Source: Amycolatopsis nigrescens CSC17Ta-90
GTDB taxonomy: Bacteria; Actinomycetota; Actinomycetes; Mycobacteriales; Pseudonocardiaceae
Direction: 5' to 3'
Assembly: GCF_000384315.1 (NCBI RefSeq)
Contig: NZ_ARVW01000001.1
Location: 5,580,157 to 5,644,156 of the forward strand
DNA length: 64,000 nucleotides
Under the pieces are notes generated by a model that was not told where the DNA came from, did not search any database, and was given only the letters and a program-made list of their open reading frames with translations. The position numbers and the translations under genes were made by a program. Each line of letters starts with the position of its first letter. The stretch's first letter is position 1. Positions 27,564-36,655 of the stretch are shown here, piece after piece.

Positions 27564-27612
27564 GCCCAATGTGACGTTCGGTGTCTTCTACTGGCCGAAC
27601 GTCACGTTGGGC
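27564..27612. repeat. Hairpin repeat, family C, between convergent genes
   Basis: Arms of 18 bases (27564-27581 and 27595-27612) pair with one G-U around a 13-base loop; the core is TGACGTTCGG. The VOC gene stop (27588) lies in the loop. The sequence is unrelated to families A and B but takes the same position. Confidence 0.85.
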
Positions 27613-27995
27613 CGGTCCGTCTTGGCGCGTTCGGCGGCGCCGCGCAGGACGCAGAACTCGTTGCACTCCGGGTCGCCGAGCACCGCCCAGCCGGTGCCGT
27701 CCGGCTCCCGGTGATCGCTGACCATGGTCGCGCCGACGGCGAGCAGGCGCGCCACCTCCTCGTCACGGGTGCCGTGCTCCGGGCGGAGGCAGACGTGCAC
27801 CCGGTTCTTGCCGGCCTTGGTTTCGGGTACCTGCTGGAAGAAGAGGTGCATCCCGGAGGGCAGCCGGATCTGCGCTTCGTCGCCGCCGGGCACGTCCTCC
27901 TCGTCCAGCGGCTGCCCGGTTACCTCGCTCCAGAACAGGGCGAGCCGGTAAGGATCGGGACAGTCGAAGGCGACGTTGTGCACGACCGAGGTCAA
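27588..27995 (-). CDS. VOC-family (glyoxalase-like) protein
   Basis: A 135-residue protein. VVHNVAFDCPDPYRLALFWSEVTGQPL and RVHVCLRPEHGTRDEEVARLLAVGATMVSDHREPDGTGWAVLGDPECNEFCVL are the two halves of an actinobacterial glyoxalase-like domain common beside PNPOx-type genes. The start is TTG 27995, preceded by AGGAGAG, and it overlaps the stop of the upstream gene as TTGA. A shared function with the PNPOx-like protein is implied by the coupling. The reaction is unknown. Confidence 0.83.
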   Translation of the reverse strand: MTSVVHNVAFDCPDPYRLALFWSEVTGQPLDEEDVPGGDEAQIRLPSGMHLFFQQVPETKAGKNRVHVCLRPEHGTRDEEVARLLAVGATMVSDHREPDGTGWAVLGDPECNEFCVLRGAAERAKTDRPNVTFGQ

Positions 27996-28654
27996 AGGGC
28001 TCTCCTGGACAGGATGTGGTCCGGCACCGGGCGGTCCGAGGGTACGTAGGACGCCGCGACCGGGACACCGAATTTCGTGTGCACCGGCAGCAGGCCCGCC
28101 CAAGCGGTACCGGTTTCGAGGTCCTCGGGATCGTCGATCGCGTCCCCGGTGCGCATCTTCACCGAGGCTTCGGTGAGTTCGAGGCCGAGCACCGCGACCG
28201 CGGCGAGTTCCTTCTCGTTGACATCCCTGGCGTGCTCCCAGGAACCTGGCGCGAGGTGGTCGGTGAGCACGCGCAGCGCGTGCAGCTTCTCGGCCCGCTC
28301 GGTGACCGGCTTGGCGCGCGCGTGCACCACCGCGCTGCGGTAGTTGAGCGAATGGTTGTTGATCGAGCGGGTGTAGACCACGGCGTCCACCAGTGTCACG
28401 GTGACGCAGACGTCCAGCCCGGTCGCGGCGGCGCGCATGTTGCCCGAGCCGGTGGAACCATGCACGTAGAGCAGGTCGCCGTCGCGGCCGTAGCCGGTCG
28501 GCAGCACCACCGGTGCACCGTCCAGCACCAGGCCGAGATGGCAGACCAGCGCTTCGTCGAGGATCTCGTAGAGAGCGGTCCGGTCGGTCGCCGCCCGGTC
28601 CTTCTTGCGGGTGAGGGTGCTGCGCGGGGTGCCGGACAAGGGTGCGAGAGCCAT
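27992..28654 (-). CDS. PNPOx-like flavin-binding (pyridoxamine 5'-phosphate oxidase family) protein
   Basis: A 220-residue split-barrel protein. LVCHLGLVLDGAPVVLPTGYGRDGDLLYVHGSTGSGNM and VCVTVTLVDAVVYTRSINNHSLNYRSAVVHARAKPV mark the fold. The later part carries a family-specific extension. It is divergent from a MocR-type regulator that contains a PLP-binding domain, a frequent pairing suggesting a role in vitamin B6 or flavin metabolism. ATG 28654 has only weak GAGGT directly before it. It is translationally coupled to the VOC gene that follows. Confidence 0.83.
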   Translation of the reverse strand: MALAPLSGTPRSTLTRKKDRAATDRTALYEILDEALVCHLGLVLDGAPVVLPTGYGRDGDLLYVHGSTGSGNMRAAATGLDVCVTVTLVDAVVYTRSINNHSLNYRSAVVHARAKPVTERAEKLHALRVLTDHLAPGSWEHARDVNEKELAAVAVLGLELTEASVKMRTGDAIDDPEDLETGTAWAGLLPVHTKFGVPVAASYVPSDRPVPDHILSRRAL

Positions 28655-28671
28655 ACCTCGAGCATGTCCGC

Positions 28672-28722
28672 CACCAGTGGACTGGTGAAATGGCCACCTG
28701 GCGTATGATTTGAAAGGCCACT
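28672..28722. promoter_or_regulatory. Divergent promoter/operator region of the MocR regulator
   Basis: CACCAGT and ACTGGTG (28672-28687) form a palindrome. TGAAATGGCCAC (28686-28697) and TGAAAGGCCACT (28711-28722) are direct repeats 25 bases apart. TATGAT (28704-28709) is a good -10 box for the regulator. MocR proteins typically bind such direct repeats. Confidence 0.6.
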
Positions 28723-28742
28723 TCCCTCGAGCTGGAGTCCCG

Positions 28743-30113
28743 ATGACGCATTCCGGTACCGCGCTCCCGGTCAGTCTGGACCGGCGCTCCGGCATCCCGC
28801 TCGCCGTGCAGCTCGCCGACGCGCTGCGGGAGTCCGCGTCCGCCGGGCATCTGCGCGGCGGGGACCGGCTGCCGTCCACCCGCGCGCTGGCCGACCGGCT
28901 CGGCGTCAGCCGCACGGTCACCTCCGCGGCCTACGAGCAGCTGCACGCCGAGGGCTGGATCGCGGGCAGGCACGGGTCCGGCACCTACGTCACCACCTCG
29001 CCGCCCGGCGCCGGCGCGGCACACGGCACGGTCGCCCGCGAAGAGAGCGAACCCGCCGAGCTGCTGGACCTGACCCCGGGGGTGCCCTGGGCCGCCGGGC
29101 TGGACCGGGCCGCGTGGCGCCGGTCGTGGCGGGCGGCCGCGGACGCGCCCCCGCTGTCCAGGGCGCATCGCGCCGGGCTGCCGGACTACCGGGCCGCGAT
29201 CGCCGAACATCTGCTGCGCCACCGCGGCCTCGCCGCCGGGACCGAGTCGGTGCTGGCCACCGGCGGCACCACCGCCGCGGTGGTGGAGCTGGCCGCCGCC
29301 GTGTTCTCACCCGGTGACGTGGTCGCCGTGGAGGAGCCCGGCTACCAACGTGCCGTGCAGGCGCTGCGCCGGGCCGGCGTCGAGGTGGTCGGGGTGCCGG
29401 TGGACGAGGAGGGGCTGCGCCCGGACGCGGTGCCGGCCGGGGTGCGCGCGGTGTATTGCTCGCCAGCGCACCAGTACCCGATGGGCAGCCGGATGAGCGC
29501 GTCCCGGCGGGTGGAGCTGATCGAACGGGCCAGGGCCGAGCGGCTGCTGGTGATCGAGGACGACTACGACGGTGAGCTGCGTTTCGACGTGGCCCCGTTG
29601 CCGCTGCTGGCCGCGCTGGCGCCGGACGTGGTGGCCCATCTCGGTACCACCAGCAAGATCCTCACCCCGACCCTCGGCGCGGGCTGGATGGTCGCGCCGG
29701 CCAGGGTCACCTCGGCGGTGCTGGAGTACCGCGACCGCACCGGGACCAGGCCGTCGCCGGCCGGGCAGCGGGTGCTGGTCGAACTGGCCAGGCACGGCGA
29801 CCTCGGCCGACACCTGCGCAAACTGCGCCGCGAGCTGTCCGAGCGGCGGTCCATGCTGGTCGCTGCCCTGCGGGACGGCGGGGTCCGGGTGCTCGGCGAC
29901 GACGCCGGCGCGCATCTGGTGGTGCCCTTCGCCTCGGCCGCGGTGGAACGGGACAGGCTGGCCGACGCGGAGCTGCGGGGTATCCGGCTGGACGGCCTGG
30001 CCAGGCACTTCGCCGGCACGCCGACCGCGTTCGGTGCCGCGGTCGGTTACGCGGGGTGCTCGCGCGAGGCGCTGCACGGCGCGCTGGAGGTGCTGGTCGA
30101 GCTGGTGCGCTAG
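28743..30113 (+). CDS. MocR/PdxR-type regulator (GntR HTH plus aminotransferase-like domain)
   Basis: A 456-residue fusion. Residues 1-75 form a GntR winged helix ([56 protein letters not shown]). The rest is a fold-type I aminotransferase domain with the PLP Lys in [18 protein letters not shown] and [10 protein letters not shown]. The domain senses PLP or amino acid derivatives and is not usually a catalyst. ATG 28743 has GGAG upstream. It is divergent from the PNPOx-like gene, which is the likely target. Confidence 0.92.
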   Translation: MTHSGTALPVSLDRRSGIPLAVQLADALRESASAGHLRGGDRLPSTRALADRLGVSRTVTSAAYEQLHAEGWIAGRHGSGTYVTTSPPGAGAAHGTVAREESEPAELLDLTPGVPWAAGLDRAAWRRSWRAAADAPPLSRAHRAGLPDYRAAIAEHLLRHRGLAAGTESVLATGGTTAAVVELAAAVFSPGDVVAVEEPGYQRAVQALRRAGVEVVGVPVDEEGLRPDAVPAGVRAVYCSPAHQYPMGSRMSASRRVELIERARAERLLVIEDDYDGELRFDVAPLPLLAALAPDVVAHLGTTSKILTPTLGAGWMVAPARVTSAVLEYRDRTGTRPSPAGQRVLVELARHGDLGRHLRKLRRELSERRSMLVAALRDGGVRVLGDDAGAHLVVPFASAAVERDRLADAELRGIRLDGLARHFAGTPTAFGAAVGYAGCSREALHGALEVLVELVR

Positions 30114-30131
30114 GGCCGTTACCCAGAAGGG

Positions 30132-30137
30132 TAGGGT
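30132..30137 (+). promoter_or_regulatory. -10 box giving a probable leaderless ddl transcript
   Basis: TAGGGT ends eight bases before ATG 30146; no ribosome site is visible between. Confidence 0.55.
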
Positions 30138-30145
30138 CGCGAGCC

Positions 30146-31243
30146 ATGAGTTCTCCGAAGAAGCGCGTCGCCGTGGTGTTCGGCGGCCGGAGCACCGAGC
30201 ACGTGATCTCCTGCGTCTCCGCCGGCAGCGTGCTGGCGAATCTGGACCCCGACCGCTTCGACGTGGTCCCGGTCGGGATCACGGCCGAGGGCGGCTGGGT
30301 GCTCGGCACCTCCGACCCGCGGGCGCTGGAGATCCGCGGCCGGGAGCTGCCTTCGGTCGACGGCGGCACCTCGCTTGTCCTCGCCGGGGACCCCACCAGC
30401 AGGGAGCTGGTCACCCTGGAGCCGGGCGGCGAGGCCGAGGTGCTCGCCGCGGTGGACGTGGTGTTCCCGGTGCTGCACGGCGCCTTCGGGGAGGACGGCA
30501 CCATCCAGGGCCTGCTCGAGCTGGCCGGTATCCCTTACGTCGGCGCGGGAGTGCTCGCCAGCGCCACCGCGATGGACAAGGAGTACGCGAAGAAACTCCT
30601 TGCCGCGGAAGGACTCTCCGTCGGCGAGTACGCCGTTCTCCGCCGGAATCAGTCCACTTTGGACGAGTCGGAGCGGGAGCGGCTGGGGCTGCCGGTGTTC
30701 GTCAAGCCGGCCAGGGCGGGTTCGTCGCTGGGCATCAGCAAGGTCACCGACTGGGCGGAGCTGGACGCCGCGATTGCGCACGCCAGGGAGACCGATCCCA
30801 AGGTGCTGATCGAAAAGGCGGTCGTCGGGCGCGAGATCGAGTGCGGGGTGCTGGAGTTCCCGGACGGTCGCGTCGAGGCTTCGCTGCCGGCCGAGATCCG
30901 CGTGCTCGACGAGGACGAGGGCGCCTGGTACGACTTCGAGACCAAGTACCTCGGCGAGGCCGCCGAACTGGACATCCCGGCGAAACTGGACGACGCGATA
31001 ACCGAGCGCCTGCGCGCGATGGCGGTGCGGGCGTTCGCCGCGCTGGACGGCCAGGGGCTGGCCAGGGTGGACTTCTTCGTCACCGGCGACGGCGAGCTGA
31101 TCATCAACGAGGTGAACACCATGCCGGGATTCACCACCACCTCGGCCTACCCGAAGATGTGGGCCGTCACCGGGGTGGACTACCGCAGCCTGCTCTCCAC
31201 CCTGGTGGACACCGCCGTCGCCCGCGGCACCGGCCTCCGCTGA
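30146..31243 (+). CDS. ddl: D-alanine--D-alanine ligase
   Basis: This ATP-grasp enzyme makes D-Ala-D-Ala for peptidoglycan. It has 365 residues. [23 protein letters not shown] is the N-terminal family motif, [29 protein letters not shown] follows, and the metal ligands and ATP site lie in [33 protein letters not shown]. Nothing points to a D-Ala-D-Lac (VanA-type) ligase cluster around it. In mycobacteria it also lies after gpsA. A perfect family A hairpin separates it from the convergent DUF3515 gene. Confidence 0.96.
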   Translation: MSSPKKRVAVVFGGRSTEHVISCVSAGSVLANLDPDRFDVVPVGITAEGGWVLGTSDPRALEIRGRELPSVDGGTSLVLAGDPTSRELVTLEPGGEAEVLAAVDVVFPVLHGAFGEDGTIQGLLELAGIPYVGAGVLASATAMDKEYAKKLLAAEGLSVGEYAVLRRNQSTLDESERERLGLPVFVKPARAGSSLGISKVTDWAELDAAIAHARETDPKVLIEKAVVGREIECGVLEFPDGRVEASLPAEIRVLDEDEGAWYDFETKYLGEAAELDIPAKLDDAITERLRAMAVRAFAALDGQGLARVDFFVTGDGELIINEVNTMPGFTTTSAYPKMWAVTGVDYRSLLSTLVDTAVARGTGLR

Positions 31244-31258
31244 TCCCTCCCACGATAT

Positions 31259-31311
31259 GCAGCGAAGGCCACCTTGCCTGCGTTGAACGCAGGCAAGGTG
31301 GCCTTCGCTGC
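31259..31311. repeat. Dispersed hairpin repeat, family A (copy 4), bidirectional terminator
   Basis: Perfect 24-bp arms (31259-31282 and 31288-31311) with loop TTGAA. Relative to the copy at 8667, T to C and A to G changes occur together in both arms (CAGTG to CAGCG), so pairing is preserved. Confidence 0.92.
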
Positions 31312-31323
31312 GTCGAGCGAGGG

Positions 31324-31869
31324 TTAGAAGCGGAGGGGTTGCGGGGGGAGGGCGGCCGCGACGGTGGTGGAAAGTTCTTGCAGGGGGCCGGTTCCGGCTT
31401 GTTCCGGTACGGTCAGTGCGGCGTAGACCTCCCGATCCACCACGTACCAGGTGGACGTGCCCGCGTCCGGCACCTGCAGCCACTGCACCCCGTCGATCAG
31501 CCGCAGCTGGGCGGTCTGGGTCAGCTCCGGCGGCCGGTCCAGTCCGCAGCGCAGCACCACCGGGTTCTCGTCGCCCCAGGCCAGGGTGGCCGGGGGCGCC
31601 GGCGCGGCCAGCTCACGCCGGGGCAGCTTGGCGCCGTTCGAGGTCAGTTCGGCCGGTGCCGCCTGGACCAGCGCGGCGCACTGCGGGCCCGTGGCCTGCG
31701 GGGCGGGTACCGCCACCAGCGGCAACGGCCCGCCCGCGTTCGGCTCGTCCTCGCCGCCCGAACTGGTGAACAGGCCGAGCAGGGCCACCCCGACGGCCAG
31801 TGCCACGACGAGCGCCGCGGCGATGACGATCAGCTTCTTCGGCGGGGCGCCGGTCTCGGTCTCAGCCAC
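31324..31869 (-). CDS. DUF3515 membrane-anchored protein
   Basis: A 181-residue protein with one N-terminal transmembrane segment (LIVIAAALVVALAVGVALLGLF, residues about 13-34) and an extracytoplasmic domain. The latter includes CAALVQAAPAEL, WGDENPVVLRCGLDRPP and GVQWLQV...TWYVVDREVYAALTVP, the DUF3515 core with two cysteines that may form a disulphide. The family is actinobacterial and is regularly found between ddl and thiL, as here. Function unknown; an envelope role is suggested by location only. Confidence 0.85.
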   Translation of the reverse strand: MAETETGAPPKKLIVIAAALVVALAVGVALLGLFTSSGGEDEPNAGGPLPLVAVPAPQATGPQCAALVQAAPAELTSNGAKLPRRELAAPAPPATLAWGDENPVVLRCGLDRPPELTQTAQLRLIDGVQWLQVPDAGTSTWYVVDREVYAALTVPEQAGTGPLQELSTTVAAALPPQPLRF

Positions 31870-31888
31870 CCGCCCATCACAGCACGGG

Positions 31889-32122
31889 CTAGAGATGCAC
31901 CACTGGGCAGGTCAGGGTGCGGGTGATGCCCTGCACGTTCTGCACCTTCGCGACCACCAGTTGGCCGAGGGTGTCCACGCTCTCCGCGTCCGCGCGCACG
32001 ATCACGTCGTAGGGGCCGGTGACGTCCTCCGAACTGCTCACGCCGGGAATCGTGGCGATCTCGGCCGCGACCGCGGCCGCCTTGCCCACCTCGGTCTGGA
32101 TGAGGATGTATGCGTGGACCAC
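31889..32122 (-). CDS. Stand-alone Lrp/AsnC ligand-binding (RAM) domain protein
   Basis: A 77-residue protein, MVHAYILIQTEVGKAAAVAAEIATIPGVSSSEDVTGPYDVIVRADAESVDTLGQLVVAKVQNVQGITRTLTCPVVHL. It is the amino-acid-binding half of Lrp-type regulators without the DNA-binding half, a common actinobacterial form thought to sense amino acids or modulate full-length Lrp proteins. It is divergent from thiL, and a short inverted repeat CGTTG/CAACG lies in the 150-base spacer. Completeness at both ends is clear, so it is not a fragment. Confidence 0.88.
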   Translation of the reverse strand: MVHAYILIQTEVGKAAAVAAEIATIPGVSSSEDVTGPYDVIVRADAESVDTLGQLVVAKVQNVQGITRTLTCPVVHL

Positions 32123-32272
32123 GGCGCGCCCCTTCGTCTGGATCGATCGGCTCGGTGTTTCATTGAACGCGTGGGTGCGTTGTCGAGCAACGTACCGCAG
32201 TTCCGGAAAAACCTAGGGCATCCGACTATCGGTGATCAGCGTTCATCGCGCCAGAAAGAACGGAGGTGACGG

Positions 32273-33229
32273 GTGTCACCCGAACCCGACACGGTCGCCG
32301 CGCTGGGTGAGTTCGGCCTGATCCGCGCGGTCACCGGGAACCGCCGTCAGCCGAAGAGCACCCTGCTCGGCCCCGGCGACGACGCGGCCGTGGTCGCCGC
32401 CCCGGACGGCCGCGTGGTCGCCACCACCGACGTACTGGTGCAGGGCGTGCACTTCCGGCTGGACTGGTCCACTCCGGAGCAGGTGGGGCGCAAGGCGGTC
32501 GCGGTGAACCTGGCCGACGTCGCGGCGATGGGCGCCACCCCGTCCTCGGTGCTGCTCGGCCTCGCCTGCCCGGCCGACACCAAGGCGGCACTGGTCACCG
32601 AGCTGGTGGACGGGATGTGGGCCGAGGCGAACCGGGCCGGGGTCGGCCTTGTCGGCGGGGACGTGGTGCAGTCCGACCAGTTGGTAGTGAGCATCACGGC
32701 GCTGGGCGACCTCGGCGGGCGGGCGCCGGTGACGCGTTCCGGTGCCAGGCCGGGCGACATCCTGGCGGTCTGCGGACGGCTCGGCTGGGCTGCCGCCGGG
32801 CTGGCCGTGCTCGGCCGCGGCTTCCGCTCGCCGGTCAGCGTGGTCAACGCGCAGCGCGCGCCGGAACCGCCGTACCCGGCGGGACCTGCGGCGGCACTGG
32901 CCGGCGCCACCGCGATGATCGACGTCTCGGACGGGCTGCTCGCCGATCTCGGGCACGTCGCGGCCGCCTCCGAGGTCGGCATCGACGTGCACACCCCGCG
33001 GCTGCAGATCTCCCAGAAGCTGCGGGAGGTCGGTTCCGCGTTGGGCGCGGACCCGCTGCGCTGGGTGCTCACCGGCGGCGAGGACCACGCGCTCGCGGCG
33101 ACCTTCCCGCCGTTCGTGGACCTGCCGGAGGGCTGGCTGCGGATCGGTTCGGTGACCATGCCCGAATCCGGGGTCACCGTGGACGGCAAGGCGGTCGGTC
33201 CGGACGGCGGCTGGGCGCACTGGCGGTGA
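32273..33229 (+). CDS. thiL: Thiamine-monophosphate kinase
   Basis: This enzyme phosphorylates thiamine monophosphate to the active diphosphate. It has 318 residues. GPGDDAAVV, the TTDVLVQGVHFRLDW segment, KAVAVNLADVAAMGATPSSVLLGLA, and GLVGGDVVQSDQLVVSITALG are characteristic PurM-fold ATP and Mg sites. MIDVSDGLLADLGHVAAAS and LTGGEDHALAATFP follow. GTG 32273 has GGAGG seven bases before it. It precedes ung, as in mycobacteria. Confidence 0.95.
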   Translation: MSPEPDTVAALGEFGLIRAVTGNRRQPKSTLLGPGDDAAVVAAPDGRVVATTDVLVQGVHFRLDWSTPEQVGRKAVAVNLADVAAMGATPSSVLLGLACPADTKAALVTELVDGMWAEANRAGVGLVGGDVVQSDQLVVSITALGDLGGRAPVTRSGARPGDILAVCGRLGWAAAGLAVLGRGFRSPVSVVNAQRAPEPPYPAGPAAALAGATAMIDVSDGLLADLGHVAAASEVGIDVHTPRLQISQKLREVGSALGADPLRWVLTGGEDHALAATFPPFVDLPEGWLRIGSVTMPESGVTVDGKAVGPDGGWAHWR

Positions 33230-33231
33230 TT

Positions 33232-33237
33232 TAGGCT
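33232..33237 (+). promoter_or_regulatory. -10 box giving a probable leaderless GNAT transcript
   Basis: TAGGCT ends seven bases before ATG 33245 in a 15-base intergenic gap. Confidence 0.5.
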
Positions 33238-33244
33238 GGCCGGC

Positions 33245-33718
33245 ATGGAGATCCGGGTGACGCCGTTCGACGACGCGGACGCGGTCAAGCTGATCGCCGA
33301 GGTGCAGCAGGAGTACGTGGCGCGGTACGGCTCGCAGGACGTGACCCCGACCGATCCCGCGGAGTTCGCGCCGCCGAAGGGCCTGTTCCTGGTCGGCTAC
33401 CTGGACTCGGTGCCGGTCGCCTGCGGTGGCTGGCGGGCGCAGGACGGGCCCGCTCCGCACCACCACCCCGGGGACGTCGAGCTGAAGCGGATGTACGTGG
33501 TGAGTTCGGTGCGGGGCAAGGGTTTCGCCCGCGGCATCCTGGCCGAGCTGGAACGCACCGCGGCCGCGGCCGGGCGGACAAGGGCGATGCTGGTGACCGG
33601 TGTCGAGCAGCCGGAGGCGCTGGGCCTCTACCGCAGCTCGGGCTACCGCCGGATCCCCTCCTTCGGTCTGTACAAAGAGGACCCGCGCAGCGTTTGCTTC
33701 GAGAAGGACCTGGGATAG
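33245..33718 (+). CDS. GNAT-family N-acetyltransferase
   Basis: A 157-residue single-domain acetyltransferase. The acetyl-CoA site is visible as ELKRMYVVSSVRGKGFARGILAELERTAAAAG (residues about 80-112, with the RGKGFA pyrophosphate loop), and GLYRSSGYRRIPSFGLYKEDPRSVCFEKDL is a family-typical end. The substrate is unknown. Its TAG stop directly abuts the ATG of the gamma-carbonic-anhydrase-like gene, so the two are co-translated. Confidence 0.9.
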   Translation: MEIRVTPFDDADAVKLIAEVQQEYVARYGSQDVTPTDPAEFAPPKGLFLVGYLDSVPVACGGWRAQDGPAPHHHPGDVELKRMYVVSSVRGKGFARGILAELERTAAAAGRTRAMLVTGVEQPEALGLYRSSGYRRIPSFGLYKEDPRSVCFEKDLG

Positions 33719-34240
33719 ATGGCGATCTACGCACTGGGCGAGCTGGAGCCCAGCATTCACCCGGACGCCTACGTGCATCCGGACGCGACCGTGATCGGGA
33801 ACGTGCGGATCGCCGCGCACGCGTCGGTGTGGCCGCAGGCCGTGCTGCGCGGGGACCACGGGTTGATCGAGCTCGGCGAGCGGTCCAACGTGCAGGACGG
33901 CTGCGTGCTGCACTGCACCCGCGAGCACCCCACGGTGCTCGGGCCGTCTTCGGCGATCGGGCACTCGGTGCACGTGGAGGGCGCGGTGGTCGGCACCGGC
34001 TGCCTGATCGCGTCCGGCGCGGTGGTGCTCAACGGCAGCGTGATCGAGGACGGTGGCGTGGTCGGTGCCGGCGCGGTGCTGTCCTACCGTTCGCGGGTGC
34101 CGTCGGGGCAGATCGCGCTGGGCGTACCGGCCAGGAACAGGCCGAACTCCTCCTTCGGGCCGGAGATGGTCAAGGCCGTGGTGGAGAGCTACGTGCGCCG
34201 GGCGGCCTGGTTCCGGGCCGAGCTGCGCCGGCTGGACTGA
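33719..34240 (+). CDS. Gamma-carbonic-anhydrase-like hexapeptide-repeat protein
   Basis: A 173-residue left-handed beta-helix protein. Hexapeptide repeats run through PDAYVHPDATVIGNVRIAAHASVWPQAVLRGD, and putative Zn ligands are the His residues in VLHCTREH and AIGHSVHVEG. The C-terminal helix ends ESYVRRAAWFRAEL. Relatives include YrdA/PaaY and gamma carbonic anhydrases; actual CO2 hydration is uncertain because many members are inactive. It starts immediately after the acetyltransferase stop. Confidence 0.87.
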   Translation: MAIYALGELEPSIHPDAYVHPDATVIGNVRIAAHASVWPQAVLRGDHGLIELGERSNVQDGCVLHCTREHPTVLGPSSAIGHSVHVEGAVVGTGCLIASGAVVLNGSVIEDGGVVGAGAVLSYRSRVPSGQIALGVPARNRPNSSFGPEMVKAVVESYVRRAAWFRAELRRLD

Positions 34241-34291
34241 GCCCGTTTCCCGGTGTGCGGGCCCTGTGACGCACGCAATTCCGGCGCGGTC

Positions 34292-34297
34292 TAGAGT
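34292..34297 (+). promoter_or_regulatory. -10 box giving a probable leaderless ung transcript
   Basis: TAGAGT ends eight bases before GTG 34306, without a ribosome site. Confidence 0.55.
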
Positions 34298-34305
34298 CGC
34301 TGGCC

Positions 34306-34983
34306 GTGACCGCACGACCGCTGCACGAGATCGTCGAATCCGGCTGGGCGAAAGCCCTCGAACCCGTCGCGGATCGCATCACCGCGATGGGGGAGTTCCT
34401 GCGCACGGAGATCGCCGCCGGGCGCAAGTACCTGCCGGCGGGGGAGAACGTGCTGCGCGCGTTCAAGCAGCCCTTCGACGGCGTGCGGGTGCTGATCGTC
34501 GGCCAGGACCCGTACCCGACCCCGGGGCACGCGATCGGGTTGTCCTTCGCGGTGGCGCCGGAAGTGCGGCCGCTGCCGAAGAGCCTGGTCAACATCTACA
34601 AGGAGTACGCCGACGACCTCGGCCACCCGCTGCCGGCCAACGGTGACCTCACGCCGTGGACCGAGCAGGGTGTGCTGCTGCTCAACAGGGCGCTGACGGT
34701 CCGGCCGGGGCAGCCGAACTCGCACCAGGGCAAGGGTTGGGAAGAGGTCACCGAACAGGCGATCAAGGCGCTGGCCGCGCGCGGCGGGCCGCTGGTGGCG
34801 ATCCTCTGGGGCAGCAACGCGCGCAAGCTCAAGCCGATCCTCGGCCCGGTGCCGAGCATCGAGTCGGTGCATCCGAGCCCGCTGTCCGCGCACAACGGCT
34901 TCTTCGGTTCCAAGCCTTTCAGTCGCTCCAACGCTTTGCTCGTCGAGCAGGGCGCTTCGCCGGTGGACTGGAAACTCCCCTAA
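34306..34983 (+). CDS. ung: Uracil-DNA glycosylase
   Basis: This enzyme removes uracil from DNA in base excision repair. It has 225 residues, family 1. [22 protein letters not shown] carries the catalytic Asp, [22 protein letters not shown] and [13 protein letters not shown] follow, and [23 protein letters not shown] is the DNA-intercalation loop with its catalytic His. GTG 34306 lies eight bases after a -10 box. A half-copy of the family A repeat follows the stop. Confidence 0.97.
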   Translation: MTARPLHEIVESGWAKALEPVADRITAMGEFLRTEIAAGRKYLPAGENVLRAFKQPFDGVRVLIVGQDPYPTPGHAIGLSFAVAPEVRPLPKSLVNIYKEYADDLGHPLPANGDLTPWTEQGVLLLNRALTVRPGQPNSHQGKGWEEVTEQAIKALAARGGPLVAILWGSNARKLKPILGPVPSIESVHPSPLSAHNGFFGSKPFSRSNALLVEQGASPVDWKLP

Positions 34984-34987
34984 CGAG

Positions 34988-35002
34988 CGGTGAAGGCCAC
35001 CT
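34988..35002. repeat. Half-copy of the family A repeat
   Basis: GGTGAAGGCCACCTT matches the left arm of family A, but no right arm is present before the next gene. It lies five bases after the ung stop, the normal place for this repeat. Confidence 0.6.
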
Positions 35003-35061
35003 TCCGCCGGGGCGGTCCGCACGGGGTCGATACCGTGGGCCGATCGGCTAGGAGGTTTCGG

Positions 35062-36654
35062 GTGCTGGACGCGGCAGCGGTGGCGGCGTGGGCTTCGGCC
35101 TGCGTGCACAGCCTGGACGTGCTGCGTCCGGCGATCAACGGGATCAACGTGTACCCGGTGGCCGACTCGGACACCGGCTCCAACCTGCTGCACACCATGA
35201 CCGGTGCGCGGGACGCGCTGGCTAGGGAAAACACCGAGAGTGCGGTGGACGGGGCAGGGCGGGCGCTGGGCGTGCTGGCCAAGGGCGCGGTGCTGGCCGC
35301 CAGGGGCAACTCCGGCGTGATCCTTTCGCAGGTGCTGCGCGGGCTGGCCGAGTCGGTGGACGGCGCGGAGCGGGTCGGCGGCGCCGAACTGGCCGCCGCG
35401 CTGGTGCGCGCCGACCGGACGGCCACCGAGGCGGTGGCCAGGCCGGTGGCGGGCACCATGCTCAGCGTGTTGCACGCGGTGGCCGGTGCGGTCGGGGACC
35501 ACGACGGCTCGCCGGAGGACGTGGCCACCGAGGCGGCGGCCGCGGCGTCCGCCGCGCTGGAGCAGACCCCGCGCCAGCTTCCCGTGCTGGCCTCCGCGGG
35601 CGTCGTCGATGCCGGTGGCCGTGGGCTGGTGGCGGTGCTCGACGCGCTCGCCGGGGTGCTCAACGGCACCACGACCGAGCCGTCGCATTCGTGCGAGGCC
35701 GTCGCCGGCGCGACGGCCGAAGCCGAGCCGGAGCCGTATGCCTGGGAGGTCATGTACCTGCTCGAGCAGGTCGACGAGCCCGCGCTGCCGGTGCTGCGCC
35801 GCGCGCTCAGCGGGCTCGGGGACAGCGTCACGGTGGCCGGGGACGGTGCCGGCGGTCATCTGGTGCACGTGCACTGCGCGGACATCGGCGCGGCCATCGA
35901 GGCGGGGCTGGACGCGGGCCGTCCGCGCGGGATCAGGGTGGAGCCGCTGTTCACGCCGCCGCCCGCGGCGGCCGCCGCCGGGGTGGATCGGTCGGTGGCC
36001 GCGATGGTGCACGGCGCCCAGCTGGCCGAGCTGCTGCGGGCCGAGGGGGTCGCGGTGCTCGAGGTGCCGGACGGGACGGCGCCGAGCATCGAAGAAATGC
36101 TCGGGCTGATCACCGAGGTGCCGGGCGGGCACGTGACCGTGCTGCCCGGTGACGTTGAGCTGACCGCTGCGGCGGACGCTGCCGCCGGGCACGCGATGAC
36201 CGGGGACCGGGACGTGGTGGTGATTCCGTGCACCTCACCGGTTCAGGTGCTGGCCGCGCTGGCGGTGCACGACGCGGGGCGGCGGGCCAACGACGACGTG
36301 GTGGCGATGGCCGAGGCCGCCGCTGCGACCAGGCGCGGGGAGCTGCGGGTGGCGGTGGAGGAGTCGATCACCTGGGTCGGCCGCGTGTACACCGGGGACG
36401 CGATCGGGTTCGTGGACGGCGAGGTGGTGGCCATCGAGCCGGCGGAACCGGATCTGGTCGCCGCCGCGATGGACGTGCTGAACCGGATGCTGGCCCTCGG
36501 CGGCGAGCTGGTGACCGTGCTGACCGGCGCCGGCGCCCCGGCCGGTATCGAGGACGAGCTGGCGGAACGGCTACACGCCGAGCACCCCGAAATCGAACTG
36601 GTGAGCTATCCGAGCGGCCAGAATGGGGTCGTGCTGCTGATCGGGGTGGAGTGA
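35062..36654 (+). CDS. DAK2-domain, FakA/YloV-like kinase protein
   Basis: A 530-residue protein. The N-terminal DAK2 (DhaL-like) domain has the metal site INVYPVADSDTGSNLLHTMTGARDAL and AARGNSGVILSQVLRGLAE, then LASAGVVDAGGRGLVAVLDAL. The C-terminal half resembles the FakA C-terminal domain. In firmicutes FakA phosphorylates fatty acids held by FakB (DegV-type) proteins; no FakB gene is visible here, so fatty-acid kinase activity is inference. GTG 35062 has AGGAGG six bases upstream. It is followed one base later by recG, the conserved order. Confidence 0.87.
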   Translation: MLDAAAVAAWASACVHSLDVLRPAINGINVYPVADSDTGSNLLHTMTGARDALARENTESAVDGAGRALGVLAKGAVLAARGNSGVILSQVLRGLAESVDGAERVGGAELAAALVRADRTATEAVARPVAGTMLSVLHAVAGAVGDHDGSPEDVATEAAAAASAALEQTPRQLPVLASAGVVDAGGRGLVAVLDALAGVLNGTTTEPSHSCEAVAGATAEAEPEPYAWEVMYLLEQVDEPALPVLRRALSGLGDSVTVAGDGAGGHLVHVHCADIGAAIEAGLDAGRPRGIRVEPLFTPPPAAAAAGVDRSVAAMVHGAQLAELLRAEGVAVLEVPDGTAPSIEEMLGLITEVPGGHVTVLPGDVELTAAADAAAGHAMTGDRDVVVIPCTSPVQVLAALAVHDAGRRANDDVVAMAEAAAATRRGELRVAVEESITWVGRVYTGDAIGFVDGEVVAIEPAEPDLVAAAMDVLNRMLALGGELVTVLTGAGAPAGIEDELAERLHAEHPEIELVSYPSGQNGVVLLIGVE

Positions 36655-36655
36655 C

